From contig NC_080046.1 in assembly GCF_012489685.1 (NCBI RefSeq), positions 1,676,501 through 1,740,500 of the forward strand: a DNA stretch of 64,000 bases. The letters run 5' to 3'. The notes beneath the pieces were generated by a model, which was not told the origin of the DNA, did no database searches, and saw only the letters and a list, made by a program, of their open reading frames with translations. The first letter of the stretch is position 1. Every line of letters starts with the position of its first letter. The position numbers were made by a program, and so were the translations under genes. This document shows, one piece after another, positions 60,253 to 64,000 of this stretch. This DNA comes from Lotus japonicus. Its lineage: Eukaryota; Streptophyta; Magnoliopsida; Fabales; Fabaceae.

Positions 60253-60865
60253 TCTTTAGGTTCTTTACGACAGGGACTCTGGAAAAAGTAGAGGCTTTGC
60301 ATTTGTGACGATGAGTTGTGTTGAAGATTGTAATACTGTCATCGAAAATCTTGATGGAAAAGTAAGAAACACTGCCTATCTTCCTTGTCTACCATATTTT
60401 CTCAAATCCTTTTCCATGCTTAATTTTGTAAATGAACTTTTCAGGAGTTCTTGGGCCGAACTTTGCGGGTGAACTTATCTGACAAACCAAAACCAAAAGA
60501 ACCCTTGTACCCCGAAACTGAGCATAAGCTTTTTGTTGGGAACCTGTCATGGACAGTAACTTCTGAGAGTCTAATACAAGTCTTTCAAGAATATGGAACC
60601 GTGGTCGGAGCCAGGGTCTTATATGATGGGGAAACCGGAAGGTCACGTGGCTATGGATTCGTTTGCTATTCAAAAAGATCTGAATTGGAAACTGCCCTTA
60701 TATCCCTAAATAATGTGGTATGTTACTTCTCATCTCCTCACTCTTGCGCATTCCATGTAAACAAGTTTTCTTAATTTTGCTTATTGCTTCTTTAAAAACT
60801 GTGGACTTCAGGAACTAGAAGGACGAGCAATACGAGTAAGCTTGGCGGAAGGAAAACGTTCATAA
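58722..60865 (+). CDS. Chloroplast ribonucleoprotein with two RRM domains (At1g60000 type)
   Basis: Nuclear-encoded RNA-binding protein of the chloroplast stroma (cpRNP family; these stabilise, process and help edit plastid transcripts). Exons 58722-59114, 60260-60361, 60445-60717 and 60812-60865; GT-AG, 273 residues. A Ser/Ala-rich transit peptide (MAATAAAAGIASSLFSSSIN) covers about residues 1-60. An acidic stretch follows (AEADDGLVEEKVEEVVAEEE, about 75-95). RRM1 has RNP2 LYFGNL at 103-108 and RNP1 SRGFAFVT at 141-148; RRM2 has RNP2 LFVGNL at 194-199 and RNP1 RGYGFVCY at 233-240. VEDCNTVIENLDG and PLYPETEHKLFVGNL match the At1g60000 subgroup. It ends SLAEGKRS, right after RRM2. The ATG at 58722 begins a good transit peptide and is preceded by a CT-rich leader. 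Confidence 0.94.
60219..60253 (+). repeat. (TA)n microsatellite beside a splice acceptor
   Basis: About 17 TA units with one TG interruption. It ends only a few bases before the acceptor TATCTTTAG (ends 60259) of cpRNP intron 1, where the polypyrimidine tract would normally lie. Confidence 0.9.
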
Positions 60866-61930
60866 GGTTAACACTTCATAGAAACTTGGGAAGACTCTAG
60901 ATGTTTACAAATGGCGCTGAAGAAATGAGAAGGCGATGCCCTATATGCATATCCCCATCTTCAGTTTGCTGAGGATTTCCAAATGCTGTTTCATTGTGTT
61001 AAAATCTTTATTGATACTAACATTGGCTATATGTTGCTTCCTTCTTGTCTCACTGGGAATAATACATTGATCACAGATTCTACTCTAATGTAACATTTCC
61101 TATGAAATATTTAGCACCTTAAGGTGTAAAGTATCGCACCATGGTGAAATGACGAGCATCAAATACAAATTTTTGCTGCAGAATTTGTAAATTAGTAACC
61201 TTAAGATACAGCAGAACATATAATGTTAGTAGAATGAAATCATTTTGGTTGCTTGCTTCCTGATGTACATATTTTAAACAGACTAGTGTGCGTGCATATG
61301 CTCAACTTTTATTGTGAACTGAAAATTGGTATCGAATCAACAGATAAACGCAATCAAACTACACATATTACCAGCAGAAACATAATATGTTAGTTTTGTA
61401 ATGATTGCAGTTCTTGGCATGCCAAGAACAATTGCTCCAAGACCTTCCACATTGATGCAGCAGGATATTATAGTGTGGTGAATAAATATCTCTGTTGAAA
61501 TATTTGTAGAAGTGTTGAGGAAGTCTAATTTTAATTTTATTAATTTGAAATATAATGGCATTGTCATCTTCATACAAGCCCTTTCTTGTTTAAAATTTAT
61601 TTCTGTATTAGTTGATTTAGACATAGTTGTTCTGCTAATTAAGAAATAGTAGTCTTTTAATTACCAATAATTATGGAGTTTACTTTATCCAGGGAAATTG
61701 GAGACTCATACTGCAAGAACATTTACAAAATTTTGTATAAGAAATCCGTTACTTAACAGAATATGTTTTTTTAGAAAATTACCTTTGTTAAATGGCGAAC
61801 TATAGTTCAACTTATATGTAATTTTGTTTAGGGTAGCTTTGTTTTGAATTTTTCCAATGCAAATTGACGAAAAGTTGCTTATTTTGTTGTCTGATGAGTA
61901 TTGGCAATGGACATTGTGAAGAGTGGTACT
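60866..61930. other. cpRNP 3' flank and intergenic DNA
   Basis: The 3' UTR probably occupies the first 200-300 bp. The rest is AT-rich; no gene recognised. Confidence 0.4.
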
Positions 61931-62690
61931 TTGAAAGAAGAGATGAGAATTAAATAGTCAAGATTATCAGTGCCTAATATGTATGCCTTAAGATTGTTCA
62001 TGTTATACTGTCAAGGTCAGATGTTGAGTATATTACACTGAGAAGATATGCTAGAAAAAGACAATCTTCTATAAATACACCATTGATGAGTATGTTTTGG
62101 TGACTGGCAGTGAAGAACCAGTGTTTTGATGAAACTAAGCAGAATAAGCATATTGAAGAATGGATGGATGTCATATGAGATGAATTTCTTAAATGAGAAT
62201 CACACTTATGAATTGGTGAAATTTTCTAAGAGCATGGATGGGAGCATTGAGCAACAAATAGTTATATAGGTTGAAATAGGATGAGAACGATTGAAGACCT
62301 CAATATAAAGTAAAGATGGTGGTTAAATGTTTCTACTAGAGAAAATGTGTTGATTTTGATGAGATAATTTTTTGCAGTTTGAAGATGTTATCTTATCCTA
62401 CAACTAATATTGAATTGAAGATTTGAGTATATGGATATAAAGACAGTATTCCTCCATTTATGATTCAAAACAAAAAATCTGCAATGTGTAGCCAGAAGGT
62501 TCTATGACAAAAAGCAAAGATTATGTTTGAAGATTGAAGAAAAGTATGTACGTGATGAAACAAGCCCTAAACAATGGTATAAGAAATTTGAGTGTGTCCT
62601 GGGGTAGATAAATAAAAAAAGACACTCAGATCATGTGTGTTGGTCTACAATTTTTTATGATTATTTTGCTTTTTCCTATTTTGTGTTGAA
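61930..62690 (+). pseudogene. Decayed Ty1/copia polymerase (reverse-transcriptase part)
   Basis: Fragments in order match copia Pol: YTIDEYVLVTGSEEP, EEWMDV, DEFL followed by a frame change to ENHTYELVKF, TRENVLILMR (family: GVDFDEIFSPV), MDIKTVFLH (family: MDVKTAFLHG), SPKQWYKKFECVL (family: APRQWYKKFD) and KRHSDHVC. Many stops and frameshifts; no integrase, RNase H or LTR was identified around it. Confidence 0.75.
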
Positions 62691-62796
62691 GACATTCTGA
62701 GTGAAAGGAAATGGAAATACAATAAAGTAACTTAAGAAGAGGGTCCAAAAGCTTATACAGCTTTATAAAATCTTCATGATAACCCATTTGTTAATA

Positions 62797-62825
62797 CTAG
62801 GATTATACCCGTGCGATGCACGGAG
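62797..62825 (-). mobile_element. Helitron 3' terminus
   Basis: On the minus strand: hairpin CCGTGCATCGCACGG, then GTATAATC and CTAG (62797-62800) with a T flank. It is the same layout as the terminus at 25274 and on the same strand. The body would run to the right; its 5' end is not identified and may lie outside the window. Confidence 0.6.
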
Positions 62826-64000
62826 GTTTAATCTCTCATTTTGATTGCTTTACAAAATAATTTTATGTTAATAATGCACATTATATAATAAACATAACTA
62901 ATGCGATTGACATGGATAACACAGGAGCTTAACCATGTCAAAGAGTAACAACTTAAGCACCATCCCAAAGAGTAACAGCTATGAGATCCCAAGAAAATGT
63001 CCAGTTTAAAATTACTCCAATAACTTACATTTGACTAATTGATTTAACAACTACTACTCCAAATATAAATAAAGTTCAGCCATAGTAACATTAGGAGCCT
63101 AATCCAAAATCCATTGTTGAGCCTCATCTCTCAAACAGGCTGGATCACTTGCCGGTCTCTAAACAAATGCAGCTCAGATTCGTGTTGCTCCCTTAATAAA
63201 GGACATTCAGTAGAAGAGGCTAAGTGAAGCCATCTTTTGTTAGTTGAATTCATAAAACATGAGAGTCAGTGATCAGTACAAGCACACAACAACCCCATCA
63301 AACCTGCATAGATGATGAACATATACTTTTTAAGTCTCTCCAACTACATGAATGCTTTTGAAGCAACAACCACAATAAAAGTGGTAAACAGATTAGAGTA
63401 AAAACAGATTACATAAGTAGGACTACTTTCAAAATTTTATATAGGTAACAAAACATAGAAACCTAAAATTACTCTGTTATTTATCTAGCTAATGAAGTGT
63501 GACTTAGACATTATTGGCTATTCACCCAAACCATTATTTTCAATCCTTGGGTTATAAGGCTAAAGGAAAAAATGGTCTCTAAGGGGATTTGTTATATGGT
63601 TTAAAGGCTCAACCTTTGTCAGCAAACTTAAAGTATTAGATCCTAGCTTGCACTGTAATACAATGACATCAAATTCCAAATCCAATTGATCCAAGTCAAT
63701 TTCAAAAAACTAATTCCACAGTGCATCAAATAGAAATTTAGTGATTGATAAATCCCAAAATTTGGCAAACAATACAAATGACAACAGTATTTGTTTTTTC
63801 TTAAAGCTAGAAAGAATAATTTAGGAAGCAATTTGATATGCTTCATGTGGTGGATAAAACAAAGGAGCACATACGACCAAACCAAGCAAATGGATGTCCA
63901 TGAAATTCTATCATGAGAGAGGGAGAGAGAGGGCTAACCCAAAAATTAGAAAATCAGAAAGTTTACAAAAACCTCACAAGGCAGCTAGCTTTTGATAACC
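62826..64000. other. AT-rich DNA, possibly Helitron body
   Basis: No gene recognised up to the window end. A slightly GC-richer patch (63115-63240) may be a captured or remnant exon but matches nothing I can name. A GAGAGG run lies at 63914-63931. Confidence 0.35.

Overview
The window is nuclear DNA of a flowering plant. It holds intron-containing genes with GT-AG junctions, a plastid-targeted RNA-binding protein, a plant-type TOM9 and plant families of DNA transposons, LINEs and Ty1/copia and Ty3/gypsy elements. A eudicot, possibly a legume, fits the AT-rich intergenic DNA and repeat content, but the species cannot be fixed from this sequence alone. No operons, CRISPR arrays, tRNAs or rRNAs were seen.

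Host genes in order: the 3' part of PRP19/MAC3 (+, 1-5285, U-box exons lie before the window); cytosolic ribosomal protein uS3/RPS3 (-, 28535-31292); VPS11 (+, 35927-40782); a calcium-binding TPR protein of the At1g05150 type (+, 42499-44910, one exon); TOM9/TOM22 (+, 47134-47412); a spermidine-synthase-like SAM methyltransferase (-, 50232-53456); and a two-RRM chloroplast ribonucleoprotein of the At1g60000 type (+, 58722-60865). They are unrelated housekeeping genes (splicing, translation, vesicle tethering, mitochondrial import, chloroplast RNA) and show no sign of acting as one system. All have open frames across the junctions I placed.

About 6.6-28 kb is a transposon-rich block: a decayed Ty3/gypsy gag, an internally deleted LINE, a 1.2-kb element with long terminal inverted repeats, two nearly identical PIF/Harbinger elements in direct tandem that share one TAA target-site copy, a Helitron 3' terminus and a LINE 3' end. 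The Harbinger pair (14068-24442) is the most striking structure. Each copy has an intact Myb/SANT-like accessory ORF, but the transposase gene is broken differently in each.

Smaller insertions mark the gene-rich part: a MULE-like element in a PRP19 intron whose empty site survives next to it, a Stowaway-like MITE, a Tourist-like MITE and a truncated relative, a copia LTR junction in a VPS11 intron, a solo LTR with 5-bp target duplications in a methyltransferase intron, a roughly 445-bp fold-back at 56.5 kb, and a decayed copia reverse transcriptase followed by a second Helitron terminus near the right edge. I see no convincing new multi-gene system; the value lies in the transposon structures.
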